Shown: one piece after another, positions 50,980 through 61,042 of the stretch | Position numbering within the stretch: position 1 is the first letter of the stretch | Layout of the letters: every line of letters begins with the position of its first letter | NCBI GenBank assembly: GCA_046047235.1 | Contig: JBJOII010000007.1 | Coordinates: 1 to 64,000, forward strand | From: JBMTVN01 sp046047235 | GTDB taxonomy: Bacteria > Verrucomicrobiota > Verrucomicrobiia > Limisphaerales > JAHDYP01 | Direction of reading: 5' to 3' | Length of the DNA stretch: 64,000 nt | Notes under the pieces: model-generated | Told to the model about the DNA's origin: nothing | Databases searched by the model: none | Seen by the model: only the letters and a program-made list of their open reading frames with translations | Made by a program: the position numbers and the translations under genes

Positions 50980-52242
50980 ATGAACACACTCCTGATCCTC
51001 GGCGCCGGTACCGCCGGCACAATCATGGCCAACCACCTGCGACGAAAACTCTCGCGCTCGGAATGGAATATCAAAATCGTCGACCAGCACCCGGAACACT
51101 ATTACCAGCCGGGCTTCCTGTTCATGCCCTTCGGCATCTACTCGGAAAAAGACGTCGTCCGCCCCAAGAAAAAATTCATCCCCAACGGCGTGGAGTATAT
51201 CCAGGCCACCATCGACCGGATCGACGCCGACAATAACCAGATCCTGCTGGAACAAGACAACACACTCAAATACGACATTCTCATCGTCGCCACCGGCGTC
51301 CAACCCATGCCCGACCAAACCGAAGGCATGCTCGACGACGACTGGCAAAAGAACGTATTCGAGTTCTACACCTTCGACGGCGCACGCAAGCTCGCCAACC
51401 GCCTCAAGGACTGGAAAGGCGGCCGCATGGTGGTCCATATCTGCGAAATGCCCATCAAATGCCCGGTAGCCCCACTGGAATTCACCTTCCTCGCTGATAC
51501 CTGGCTCAAACAAAACGGCCTGCGCGATAAAACCGAAATCATCTACGTCACCCCGCTCTCAGGCGCATTCACCAAACCCATCGCCTCAGGCATCCTCAGC
51601 CACCTGCTCGATGAAAAGAAGATCAACGTGGTCACCGACTTCAATATCGGCAGCGTGAACAACGACAAGCACCAGATCGTCTCCTGGGACGATCGCACGG
51701 TCGATTACGACCTGCTCGTAACTGTCCCCACCAATATGGGCGACCCCATGCTGGAACGGTCCGGACTCGGTGACGAACTCAACTTCATCGCCACCGACCG
51801 CCACACGCTCCAGTCCAAAGCCCAAAAGAATATCTTCGCCATCGGCGATACCACCGACGCCCCCACCTCCAAGGCCGGCTCAGTCGCCCACTTCGAAGCC
51901 GAAGTGCTCACGGAAAACATCCTTCACTACATCCGCGGTGAAGAACTCCAGTCCCGCTTCGACGGACACGCCAACTGCTTCATCGAATCCGGTGAAGGCA
52001 AAGGCTTCCTCCTGGACTTCAATTACAACCTCGAACCCGTCCCCGGAAAATTCCCCATCCCCGGAATCGGCCCAATGAACCTGCTCGGCCAATCCAAAAT
52101 GAACCATTGGGGCAAAATGGCCTTCAAATGGATCTACTGGCACGTCCTGCTTCGCGGCCTCCCCATCCCGCTCGTCAGTCATAAAATGTCCCTCGCCGGC
52201 AAACACATCCCCGAAGGCGCACTCAAACCCGAAGCCGCCTGA
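50980..52242 (+). CDS. sulfide:quinone oxidoreductase-like flavoprotein
   Basis: A 420-residue FAD enzyme. The frame opens earlier, inside the ArsR gene, but the ATG at 50980 begins at MNTLLILGAGTAGTIMANHL, the dinucleotide-binding GxGxxG. FAD-binding NIFAIGDTTDAPTSKAGSVAHFEAEVL lies near the C-terminus. Cysteines are C155, C161 (MPIKCPVAP) and C333 (HANCFIESGEG). C161 and C333 occupy places of the redox pair of SQRs; the C-terminus is amphipathic (WIYWHVLLRGLPIPLV), as in membrane-bound SQR. It should oxidise sulfide to polysulfide at the quinone pool. The SQR type cannot be fixed by eye; a related flavoprotein dehydrogenase is the alternative. Confidence 0.82.
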   Translation: MNTLLILGAGTAGTIMANHLRRKLSRSEWNIKIVDQHPEHYYQPGFLFMPFGIYSEKDVVRPKKKFIPNGVEYIQATIDRIDADNNQILLEQDNTLKYDILIVATGVQPMPDQTEGMLDDDWQKNVFEFYTFDGARKLANRLKDWKGGRMVVHICEMPIKCPVAPLEFTFLADTWLKQNGLRDKTEIIYVTPLSGAFTKPIASGILSHLLDEKKINVVTDFNIGSVNNDKHQIVSWDDRTVDYDLLVTVPTNMGDPMLERSGLGDELNFIATDRHTLQSKAQKNIFAIGDTTDAPTSKAGSVAHFEAEVLTENILHYIRGEELQSRFDGHANCFIESGEGKGFLLDFNYNLEPVPGKFPIPGIGPMNLLGQSKMNHWGKMAFKWIYWHVLLRGLPIPLVSHKMSLAGKHIPEGALKPEAA

Positions 52243-52283
52243 TCTCTAAAAAACCCTAACCAAAAACGAAAAAGGAAATACGT

Positions 52284-52598
52284 ATGGCACAAAAGCAAAT
52301 CGCAGGAGTCACGATCGATACCGATGACGAAGGCTATCTCACCAACCATAGCCAATGGAATAAGGAGGTCGCCGCCGCCATCGCCCAGGAAGAGGGCATC
52401 ACACTCACCGATGGCCACTGGAAGGTCCTCGAGTTCATCGACAAGGACTTTCAGGAAAAAGGCGTCGTCCCCGGTATGCGCCGCATGAATAAGGTCGGTG
52501 GGATCCCCACCAAAGACCTCTATAGCCTCTTCCCCGATGGCCCCATCAAAAAGGCCGCCAAGATCTCCGGCTACCCCAAACCCGCCAGCTGCGTCTAA
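52284..52598 (+). CDS. TusE/DsrC/DsvC-family sulfur relay protein with a single C-terminal Cys
   Basis: A 104-residue cytoplasmic protein. The family pattern is complete: DEGYLTNHSQWNKEVAAAIA, LTDGHWKVLEFI, and the C-terminal arm ending GYPKPASCV. The penultimate Cys (C103) that carries persulfide is present. The second arm cysteine of true DsrC, eleven residues earlier, is Ala92, so the intramolecular trisulfide chemistry of DsrC with sulfite reductase is not possible; it is a TusE/DsrC-like carrier. It is placed between the SQR-like gene and dsrE, so it probably receives sulfane sulfur from sulfide oxidation. Confidence 0.9.
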   Translation: MAQKQIAGVTIDTDDEGYLTNHSQWNKEVAAAIAQEEGITLTDGHWKVLEFIDKDFQEKGVVPGMRRMNKVGGIPTKDLYSLFPDGPIKKAAKISGYPKPASCV

Positions 52599-52634
52599 TC
52601 CACCACTCCACAAGCCGCTAACCCAGGCACCACC

Positions 52635-53135
52635 ATGGCCAACTCAGACGATAAAATCAAAAAGGTCTCCATCATCGTGTCCCGGGGATCCCTCGACGGG
52701 ATCTACCCCGGACTCATCATGGCCAACGGAGCCCGCATGGAAGGTATCGAAGCCAGCCTCTTCTTCACCTTCTTCGGCCTCTACGGCGTCCTGAAAAAAT
52801 ACATGGACGATATCAAAATCGCCACGGTCGGTAACCCCGCCATGCGTGTCCCCGATGCGAAAGGCTTCCCCCTCCCGACCTGGATGGGAGCCCTCCCCGG
52901 CATGTCCGCCTTCGCCACCCGCATGATGAAGAAGGAAATGGACAAGCTCGATATCCCGCCCGTCTCCGAGTTCATCGAGATGATTCATGATGCCGGCGGC
53001 AAACTCTACGCCTGCAAAGCCACGGTCGATATGTTCCACCTCACCCCCGAGGACTTCTGCCCCCAAATGGACAAGGTCCTCACCGTCGGTGAGTTCTACG
53101 AAATATCCGCCGGAGCCCAAATCATCTTTACCTAA
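52635..53135 (+). CDS. DsrE/DsrF-like (DsrE2-type) sulfurtransferase
   Basis: A 166-residue protein: KVSIIVSRGSLDGIYPGLIMANGARMEG at the start, a loop with a hydrophobic MGALPGMSAFATRMM stretch, and the conserved active-site Cys127 in KLYACKATVDMFHL. A second Cys is at 142. DsrE2-type proteins carry persulfide and often accompany TusA/rhodanese in sulfur-oxidising bacteria. It lies 36 nt after the TusE/DsrC-like gene. A short inverted repeat follows (53143-53165). Confidence 0.88.
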   Translation: MANSDDKIKKVSIIVSRGSLDGIYPGLIMANGARMEGIEASLFFTFFGLYGVLKKYMDDIKIATVGNPAMRVPDAKGFPLPTWMGALPGMSAFATRMMKKEMDKLDIPPVSEFIEMIHDAGGKLYACKATVDMFHLTPEDFCPQMDKVLTVGEFYEISAGAQIIFT

Positions 53136-53142
53136 TCACAAC

Positions 53143-53165
53143 AGGCCGGAGTCACGCCCCGGCCT
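53143..53165 (+). terminator. weak hairpin after the dsrE-like gene
   Basis: Arms AGGCCGG and CCGGCCT are separated by 9 nt, 7 nt after the stop. There is no T tract, so attenuation or an mRNA 3'-end stabiliser is more likely than full termination; genes in the same direction continue 28 nt later. Confidence 0.45.
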
Positions 53166-53192
53166 CCCTAACCCAAACCCAACCCAGTCAGC

Positions 53193-54476
53193 ATGAATAA
53201 AACCTTACGCAACCTGGCCCTAGCCTCATCCACCATGGCCGCCGCCTCAACGGCTCTCGCCACCAATGGCGATAACCTCATCGGCGTCGGCCCCATATCC
53301 CGCGCCATGGGCGGCACCGGGATCGCCGCACCCCAGGACGCCATCAGCGCCGTGTTCGCTAACCCGGCCGCCATGTGCTTCACCCCGGGATGTGACTACG
53401 CCGAAGTGAACTTCGCCGGCACCATGTTCGCCCCCACGGTCGATGGATCCGTCCAAATCAACGGAATGCCCGCCATCAGCGCCGAAAGCAAAAAGAACGT
53501 CTACGCCATCCCCGCCATCGGCGTCTCAGTTCCCATCGACCCCGATTCCCGACGCCTCCGCTTCGGCCTCGCCGCCTACGGTGTCACCGGCCTCGGCGTC
53601 GATTACCGCGGCACTGACCTCGATACCACCGTCCCCACCGGCATGCAGCCCCCCATGCCCTCGCAGGTGCCCCTCATCCAAGGGGAATACACCAGCCTCC
53701 AAATCATGAAGTTCGCCCCCTCCCTGGCCTATCAGCTGGCCCCGAACTTCTCCGTCGGCCTCGCGGCACACATTGACTATGCCGTGCTCGACCTCCGTAA
53801 CGGCAGCTCTCCATCCTACGGACTCGGAGCCCAACTCGGACTCAGCTGGAGCCCCACGGATAAACTCAGCGTGGGCTTCACCTACGTCACCCCCCAGAAC
53901 ACCTCGTTCGACAAGGCCGTGCACTACACTGCGGATATGGCCACGTTCTCCAATGAAGATCTCGACCTCGAGTCCCCCCACATCGTCGGACTCGGCGTGG
54001 CCTACCGCTTCCTCGATGACCGCCTCCTAACCACCGTCGAAGGCAAATACCTCAACTGGTCCGGAGCCAAGGGCTACAAGGACTTCGATTGGGAAGATCA
54101 ATGGGTCATCGGCGCCGGCGTGCAGTTCGCCGCCATCCCCGATACGCTGTTCCTCCGTGCCGGCTATAACTACGGCAATAACCCGGTCAAGGAAAACAAC
54201 GGCTGGGGCGCAGGAGCCCGCGATGTCCAGGGAATGTCCTTCCCGGACTATTACTATGAGACGTTCCGCGTCATCGGCTTCCCCGCCGTCGTGGAACATC
54301 ACCTCACCGCCGGCATAGGCTACGCCTTCTCGAAAAAATTCGAACTGCACCTGGCCTATATGCACGCCTTCCAAAACACAATCAGCGAGGACGGCTACTT
54401 CTTCGGAACACCCGTCAATATCAGCAGCACGCTCTCCGAAGACAGCCTCGACTTCGGCCTGACCTGGAGGTTCTAA
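53193..54476 (+). CDS. FadL/OmpP1/TodX-family outer membrane transporter
   Basis: A 427-residue outer membrane protein with signal peptide (LASSTMAAASTALA). The FadL N-terminal hatch sequence follows: MGGTGIAAPQDAISAVFANPAAMC, then a long beta barrel with LSWSPTDKLSVGFTYVTPQ and a C-terminal Phe (FGLTWRF). FadL channels take up hydrophobic compounds such as fatty acids or aromatics. In a sulfide-oxidation gene set it may move hydrophobic sulfur compounds, which is speculation. It lies 57 nt after the dsrE-like gene with a hairpin in between. Confidence 0.88.
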   Translation: MNKTLRNLALASSTMAAASTALATNGDNLIGVGPISRAMGGTGIAAPQDAISAVFANPAAMCFTPGCDYAEVNFAGTMFAPTVDGSVQINGMPAISAESKKNVYAIPAIGVSVPIDPDSRRLRFGLAAYGVTGLGVDYRGTDLDTTVPTGMQPPMPSQVPLIQGEYTSLQIMKFAPSLAYQLAPNFSVGLAAHIDYAVLDLRNGSSPSYGLGAQLGLSWSPTDKLSVGFTYVTPQNTSFDKAVHYTADMATFSNEDLDLESPHIVGLGVAYRFLDDRLLTTVEGKYLNWSGAKGYKDFDWEDQWVIGAGVQFAAIPDTLFLRAGYNYGNNPVKENNGWGAGARDVQGMSFPDYYYETFRVIGFPAVVEHHLTAGIGYAFSKKFELHLAYMHAFQNTISEDGYFFGTPVNISSTLSEDSLDFGLTWRF

Positions 54477-54493
54477 CCCGTTAACCTCACAGC

Positions 54494-54517
54494 CCCCCGG
54501 GGCCAGCGCCCCGGGGG
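54494..54517 (+). terminator. GC hairpin between fadL-like and lipoprotein genes
   Basis: Nine-bp arms CCCCCGGGG and CCCCGGGGG with a 6-nt loop begin 17 nt after the FadL stop. No T tract follows and the next ATG is 12 nt away, so it may be an intercistronic hairpin rather than a full stop. Confidence 0.5.
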
Positions 54518-54529
54518 ACTCCCTCTGCC

Positions 54530-55222
54530 ATGAAACATTCCAGCCGCCATCACACCGCCCTTTTGCTCTCCTGGATCCTCCTGCTTACCCTGACCAGCGG
54601 CTGCTCCACCCCAAAACCCGGCACAAACACAACCAATAACGGCAACACACCGACCACCCGTCTGTCCCTGCCAACCCCGTCCAACCTCGCACACCGCACT
54701 TATCTGGGCCTACCGGAAACCAACCCCGAGTTCCTCATCGGTGAAATACAGGCGGACATCCTCATCATCGATTGCTTCGATCTCTATTGCCCAAGCTGCC
54801 AGCGCGGTGCTTCCAAAATCAACGAACTCTTCAACCTCATCACTCAGAGCAACCTCCAATCCCGTATCAAAATGATCGGGCTCGGTCTCGGTAATACCCC
54901 CCTCGAAGTCGATACATTCCGTAAAAAATACGACATCCAATTCCCCCTCTTCCCCGACCGAACCAGCACGGTCGCCCGCCAGTTCGGCGAAGTCCGTATC
55001 CCCGGACTCCTCGTCATCCGCCCAGGCTCTCCCCCCCAGGTCATCCACCGAAAAGCCGGCATCCTCCGGGACCCTCAGGAACTCCTGAACCACATCCTAA
55101 ACCTCTCCCGCGAAGAAGCCTTCATGCCTACAAACTCATTCCAGTTCCCTGCCTCAGATTCCTGTGGCGATGAAGAATGCCCCGTGACAATATCCGGCAA
55201 TCCCACTGCCAGCTTGATTTGA
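54530..55222 (+). CDS. thioredoxin-like lipoprotein (TlpA/redoxin type)
   Basis: A 230-residue lipoprotein with signal peptide and lipobox (LLTLTSGC). After a Thr/Asn-rich linker the thioredoxin fold begins; the redox motif is CPSC in DCFDLYCPSCQRGASKIN, and the cis-Pro loop is VRIPGLLVIRPG. A Cys-containing C-terminal tail (DSCGDEECPV) lies beyond the fold. It is exposed to the periplasm, where it could reduce disulfides or persulfides. It precedes a peroxiredoxin by 13 nt, so a thioredoxin-peroxiredoxin pair is likely. Confidence 0.85.
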   Translation: MKHSSRHHTALLLSWILLLTLTSGCSTPKPGTNTTNNGNTPTTRLSLPTPSNLAHRTYLGLPETNPEFLIGEIQADILIIDCFDLYCPSCQRGASKINELFNLITQSNLQSRIKMIGLGLGNTPLEVDTFRKKYDIQFPLFPDRTSTVARQFGEVRIPGLLVIRPGSPPQVIHRKAGILRDPQELLNHILNLSREEAFMPTNSFQFPASDSCGDEECPVTISGNPTASLI

Positions 55223-55235
55223 ACCCCTGCTAAAA

Positions 55236-55826
55236 ATGCTGAAAGCACCCACACTCTTCCTGCTCTCCCTGTTGCTGCTTACCTCCGCCGCACTGTCTCA
55301 GGAGCCTCAGGGAGTCCAGAACATCTACGACCCCGGAACGCTCAAACCCACCGATAGCCACCTCAAGGTCAAAGTGGGCCAGCGTGCGCCAGACTTTGAA
55401 CTACCCTCGCTCTCAGGAGAAAAAATCCGGCTCAGCCAGTTCCGCGGCAAAAAGAACGTCGTCATCTCCTTCGTGCCCGCCGCCTTCACTCCCGTCTGCT
55501 CCGCCCAATGGCCCGGCTATAACGCCGCCCAGGACCTGTTCACAAAATATGACGCCGTGCTGCTCGGCATCACGGTCGATAACCTCCCCACTCTCTACGC
55601 CTGGACCCAGCAAATGGGCAACCTCTGGTTCGATGTCCTCTCCGATTTCTGGCCCCACGGCCAAGTCGCCCAACGCTACGGCATCCTCCGCCCCGAAGGA
55701 GTCAGTGAACGCGCCCTCTTCGTCATCGATAAAAAAGGCATCATCACCGCCATCGATGTCCATGACATCAATCTCCGCCCACCTCTCGAGGACCTCGCCG
55801 CCGCACTCCAAAAGCTCCAGCCCTAG
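55236..55826 (+). CDS. exported 1-Cys peroxiredoxin (AhpC/TSA type)
   Basis: A 196-residue protein with an N-terminal signal peptide (LFLLSLLLLTSAALSQ). The peroxidatic motif is PAAFTPVC (Cys88) with a supporting Arg in VSERALFVID. No other cysteine exists, so it is a 1-Cys enzyme that needs an outside thiol, probably the neighbouring lipoprotein. The core begins VKVGQRAPDFELPSLSGEKIRLSQF. It is the last gene of the sulfide/redox set; an inverted repeat follows. Confidence 0.88.
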   Translation: MLKAPTLFLLSLLLLTSAALSQEPQGVQNIYDPGTLKPTDSHLKVKVGQRAPDFELPSLSGEKIRLSQFRGKKNVVISFVPAAFTPVCSAQWPGYNAAQDLFTKYDAVLLGITVDNLPTLYAWTQQMGNLWFDVLSDFWPHGQVAQRYGILRPEGVSERALFVIDKKGIITAIDVHDINLRPPLEDLAAALQKLQP

Positions 55827-55851
55827 CCCACTTCACCCCTGGCTGGAATCA

Positions 55852-55887
55852 CACGGAATCATGTCACGACCGTAACACGATTCCGTG
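55852..55887. repeat. inverted repeat downstream of the peroxiredoxin gene
   Basis: Nine-base arms CACGGAATC and GATTCCGTG are separated by 18 nt, 25 nt after the stop. There is no T tract. It may act as a terminator-like structure or a binding site for the next gene. Confidence 0.55.
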
Positions 55888-55944
55888 GAGTTCGTTCTCG
55901 CCGTCACTCCAGGAATCACCCAGTATTCCGTGCACAAACCCGTA

Positions 55945-58900
55945 ATGAATCGGCACACCTCAATCCACCAGCTCATGCCGCGCGTCCCCTTCCTTCTGCT
56001 CTTCCTGCTCATCGGCAAACCCGTACTATCCGCCCCTACCCCAACCGGCCAGTGGGCCTTCAATGCCAACAACCCCCTCGCAGCCGAAACTGGATCAGCT
56101 CTAACTCTCATCGGCCACCACACCCCGATCAGCGGCATCACCCCGGACGACGGAGCAGTCCGCATCGGTCCAGGCAGCCACTACTCCATGATCCACGGCC
56201 TCCCCGCCACGCCCGGCGACTCCCTGCTGAATACCTACTCGCTGCTGATCGATTTCCGCATCCCTCAAGTCGGCCCCTGGTACTGCTTCTTCCAAACAGA
56301 CCCGTCCAACACCTCAGACGGGGACTGCTTCATCCAGGCAAACTCCGGAAAAATCGGCGTCGGCCAAACCGGCTACTCCGCCACAACCTGCCCTCCCAAC
56401 ACCTGGCAACGCCTGCTCCTCACTGTAGATCACTCCCAAGGCATCTACCGTATCTACCTCGAAGGTCTCATGATCCTCAACGCCGCTCCCCAGACGCCGG
56501 ACGGTCGCTTCTCTCTCGCCCCGGAACTCCTCCTCTTCGCCGATAATGATAATGAAGACAACCCCGTCGATGTCAGCCAGGTTGCCATCTACAATTCTTG
56601 TCTCACTGAAACCGATGCCGCCGAACTGGGGGGACTATCCTCCTCACCCGGCCTGGCAACGATCATCACGCCACCCTACCTGCAGGATCTTCGCCCCGAC
56701 GGCATCACCATCATGTGGGAGACAGACCTGCCGGCAACCGGCCGCGTTGAATTCTGGAACGCGACCGAATCAGGAACAACCGTATCCACTTCCCAGCCCT
56801 CCGGATTCGGGACCGTCATCCACAAGTCCACGATCGCCGGCCTCGCCCCCCATACCCAATACGACTACCAAACCTACCTGAATGACGAACCGGGGCGGCA
56901 GGGGAGCTTCACCACCGCACCCACCGATCCGGTGGACTTCTCCTTCAGCGTCTGGGGCGACAGCCAGGGCTCAAACCACAACGCCTACCCCCCCGACCCT
57001 TACGCCCCCACTACCGCCATGATGCAGCACATGTCTGCCAACGGAGTGCAATTCGGCGTCGCCGTAGGCGATATGGCGGAAAATGGCGCCTCCTACGACG
57101 ATACCCGCCAATACTACCTGAACCGCATCCCCGCCGGCCTGGGCCCCAATATCCCCTGGTTCGTTGCCTGGGGTAACCACGACAGCCATGCCGACGCGGT
57201 CATCCGTAAATTCGCCCACTTCCCCAGCCACCAACGCCCGGGTTACACCCCCGGCTACGGCAGCTACTCCTTCAATTACGCCAACTGCCACTTCATCTGC
57301 CTCGACTACGCCTCGGCCGATACCGATATCGCCTCCTGGCTCGAGTCCGATCTCCAATCCCCCGCCAGCCAATCCGCCCGCTTCACGTTCCTCTTCGTAC
57401 ATGTCCCGCCTTACTGCGAACTCTGGATCGACGGCAGCTCCGATTACCGCAACACGCTCGTTCCCCTCATGGAAACCTACGGTGTCGATGCCTGCTTCAG
57501 CGGCCATACCCACGAATATTCCCGCGGTTATCTCAACGATATCTACTACTGCGTCACCGGCGGAGGCAGTTGGCTCGATATCCCTGAAAGCCTCGTCTAT
57601 GACTGGCCCCACATGACCGTGGGAGGTCAACACCTGATCCCCGGACTGACCCGCTCCAGCCCCTCACAAGGAGGCGGCCTCGTGAATGAATACGTCCGTG
57701 TCGATGTCCACGGCAATTCCTTCACCGCCAGTATGGTCGCGTTCAATCCAGATGGCTCGGTAATCGGTGTACTCGACCAATTCTCTCTGCCTCGTATCCA
57801 GGATCCCAACCCGCCCGCAACACCCACCATCGCCGCCCCCCCATCGCTGGATGTCTTCACCACCCCCGAGCTGACACTCCACAGCACCCCCTACTCCGAC
57901 GCGGACCCCGCCGATAACCATCTCCAAACTCGCTGGCGCCTCAGCCGTAATCCCGACCCCCTCGCCGCCACCGATATCGTCCTGGAACAAACCACCGGCC
58001 CCGAAACGCTAACCTGCTCCATACCCTCCGACACTCTCCAACCCGGCCAAACCCTCTACGCCAGCGCCGCCCATATCAACAGCCGCGAAACCACCAGCCC
58101 GTGGTCAGACCCCATCGCCATCGCCATCCTCCCCAACCCGATCTACTCCGAGAACTTCGACCAAACCAAAGAACACGAACTACCCGCGGGCTGGACGGCA
58201 TCACACAACACTTCCATCGACATCGATAGCCACGACACAGCCAACCCCCGCTCCAATACCTACCTGACCTGGACGGTCGTTTCGGAGGAACGCCTCGCCA
58301 CATTCGGGGCCAACCGCGTCAACGTTCCCGGAATCATCCAGGGCCAATCGCTCTACGCAGAATCCGATCAGCGATCCGGAATCCAGCTCCAATATATCGA
58401 AACCCCTGACTTCAACCTGACCGGCTTCACCAACGTCCACCTCCTCTTTCTCAGCAATTACATGCAGAACCAGGACAGCCTTGGAGCGGTCGAATACTCC
58501 ACCAACGCAGGCACCACCTGGTTGCCTGCCCTCTACCTGCTCGATGAACCCGACGTCAGGATGCTCCCCGACACAACCACGGTCGATGGCACTGCCACCT
58601 TCACAACCCCAGGGAGCGATGTCCCAACCGCAAACGGTCTCCAAGCCTCCGGCGGCACCTACGGGGAACACATCTTCGCCCGCCCCTATGAGGCACTCGC
58701 CCCCTTCGTCTCGCCCCGCACCAACGACGATGCTACGGGCTCCAAACAACTCGAACGTCTCAAGCTGTCTCAGGCCGACGACCAGCCCGCTGTCCGCTTC
58801 CGCTTCACTCTCGTCGGGACCTCCAGCTGGTTCTGGGGCATCGATGACTTCAGCCTCTACGGCACCCCCATGGCGCCAGCCACAATCCAAATCGCATCAA

Positions 58901-59094
58901 TGCAGCTGAGGGGGGGACTAATCTCTATCCATTGGGCGACAAGCACCAGTGGATCGTGCCAGATACAATCCTGCAGTGACCTCGCCGATGCAAACTGGCA
59001 GGACGAAGGCGACCCGGCTCCCGCCAGTCAGGGCCAGATCGAGATCCCACCTCCCTCAACCGCACGCTTTTACCGGATCCTGCTCACCCCATAA
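55945..59094 (+). CDS. secreted metallophosphoesterase with LamG-like and FN3-like domains
   Basis: A protein of about 1049 residues. The ATG at 55945 (or 55975) places the signal peptide VPFLLLFLLIGKPVLSAP at the N-terminus; an earlier in-frame ATG at 55885 does not. Domains: LamG-like (about 30-240), purple-acid-phosphatase-type N-terminal FN3 (250-340, ITPPYLQDLRPDGITIMWETD), and a calcineurin-like phosphoesterase (345-580) with WGDSQG, AVGDMAENG, WGNHDSH, HVPPY and SGHTHEYSR, all metal-ligand motifs present. A C-terminal beta-rich part ends in a short domain (SGSCQIQSCSDL ... RFYRILLTP). It is probably an extracellular phosphatase or phosphodiesterase for scavenging phosphate. Confidence 0.87.
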   Translation: MNRHTSIHQLMPRVPFLLLFLLIGKPVLSAPTPTGQWAFNANNPLAAETGSALTLIGHHTPISGITPDDGAVRIGPGSHYSMIHGLPATPGDSLLNTYSLLIDFRIPQVGPWYCFFQTDPSNTSDGDCFIQANSGKIGVGQTGYSATTCPPNTWQRLLLTVDHSQGIYRIYLEGLMILNAAPQTPDGRFSLAPELLLFADNDNEDNPVDVSQVAIYNSCLTETDAAELGGLSSSPGLATIITPPYLQDLRPDGITIMWETDLPATGRVEFWNATESGTTVSTSQPSGFGTVIHKSTIAGLAPHTQYDYQTYLNDEPGRQGSFTTAPTDPVDFSFSVWGDSQGSNHNAYPPDPYAPTTAMMQHMSANGVQFGVAVGDMAENGASYDDTRQYYLNRIPAGLGPNIPWFVAWGNHDSHADAVIRKFAHFPSHQRPGYTPGYGSYSFNYANCHFICLDYASADTDIASWLESDLQSPASQSARFTFLFVHVPPYCELWIDGSSDYRNTLVPLMETYGVDACFSGHTHEYSRGYLNDIYYCVTGGGSWLDIPESLVYDWPHMTVGGQHLIPGLTRSSPSQGGGLVNEYVRVDVHGNSFTASMVAFNPDGSVIGVLDQFSLPRIQDPNPPATPTIAAPPSLDVFTTPELTLHSTPYSDADPADNHLQTRWRLSRNPDPLAATDIVLEQTTGPETLTCSIPSDTLQPGQTLYASAAHINSRETTSPWSDPIAIAILPNPIYSENFDQTKEHELPAGWTASHNTSIDIDSHDTANPRSNTYLTWTVVSEERLATFGANRVNVPGIIQGQSLYAESDQRSGIQLQYIETPDFNLTGFTNVHLLFLSNYMQNQDSLGAVEYSTNAGTTWLPALYLLDEPDVRMLPDTTTVDGTATFTTPGSDVPTANGLQASGGTYGEHIFARPYEALAPFVSPRTNDDATGSKQLERLKLSQADDQPAVRFRFTLVGTSSWFWGIDDFSLYGTPMAPATIQIASMQLRGGLISIHWATSTSGSCQIQSCSDLADANWQDEGDPAPASQGQIEIPPPSTARFYRILLTP

Positions 59095-59150
59095 ATCCCC
59101 ACTCGCCCAACCCTTCGAAATCGCTATCGCTATCGAAATCGGGATCGAAC

Positions 59151-59520
59151 CGCGACTTCGTCGCGAGAACCTAAGAGAGCTCAGAGAGAGGAGAGTAGCC
59201 CACTCGCGCATCCTGGGCAGCCACTCTCTCCCTTCTCCTTCATACAGATAGGGTCACGCTGTTTACGGTGTTCTACGCCGCCGCGTGACCGCCAAATCAT
59301 TGCAGGTAGGGACGCGGCTTGTCCTGGAGTAGCTCGCAGAGCGAAGACGGATGCCCCGCGTCCGCCACTGGATTTCGCTGTGCGAAATCCAACTGGAGCC
59401 CGCAACGCGGGCGACTGACAGGGACAGAATCGCCGGGAGGCGATCACTGAACTTCGCGACCTCGTCGCGGTGATCCAGGATGGCGGAGCCAGAAGAATTC
59501 GGTGTCGCACCAGCGACACC
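59151..59520. repeat. cluster of short stem-loops in a gene-free region
   Basis: The 473-bp gap 59095-59567 has no convincing gene. It contains at least six perfect short hairpins with 3-4-nt loops: CGCGAC/GTCGCG (59151-59165 and again 59455-59469), GGATTTCGC/GCGAAATCC (59370-59390), GCCCGC/GCGGGC (59398-59412), ATCGCC/GGCGAT (59429-59444) and GGTGTCGC/GCGACACC (59501-59520). A structured RNA, a REP-like element or a decayed mobile repeat are possible. The flank near 59545-59575 repeats the CGCTTACCGC sequence seen at 37411-37448. Confidence 0.6.
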
Positions 59521-59567
59521 TGTAGTCTGCGCTCCCCGCTATGCCCTTCCCGCTTGGCGCTTACCGC

Positions 59568-61037
<1,470 letters not shown>

Positions 61038-61042
61038 ATCGC

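Noticed and set aside
50980..53135. Part of a dissimilatory sulfite reductase (dsr) system.
   Set aside because: No dsrAB, dsrMK or dsrL; the DsrC-like protein lacks the second arm cysteine. The DsrO/DsrP-like genes at 28-30 kb belong to the octaheme cytochrome operon instead.
59181..59519. 112-codon minus-strand frame in the hairpin region.
   Set aside because: It lies across the stem-loops, has no recognisable domain or start context, and its composition follows the repeats.
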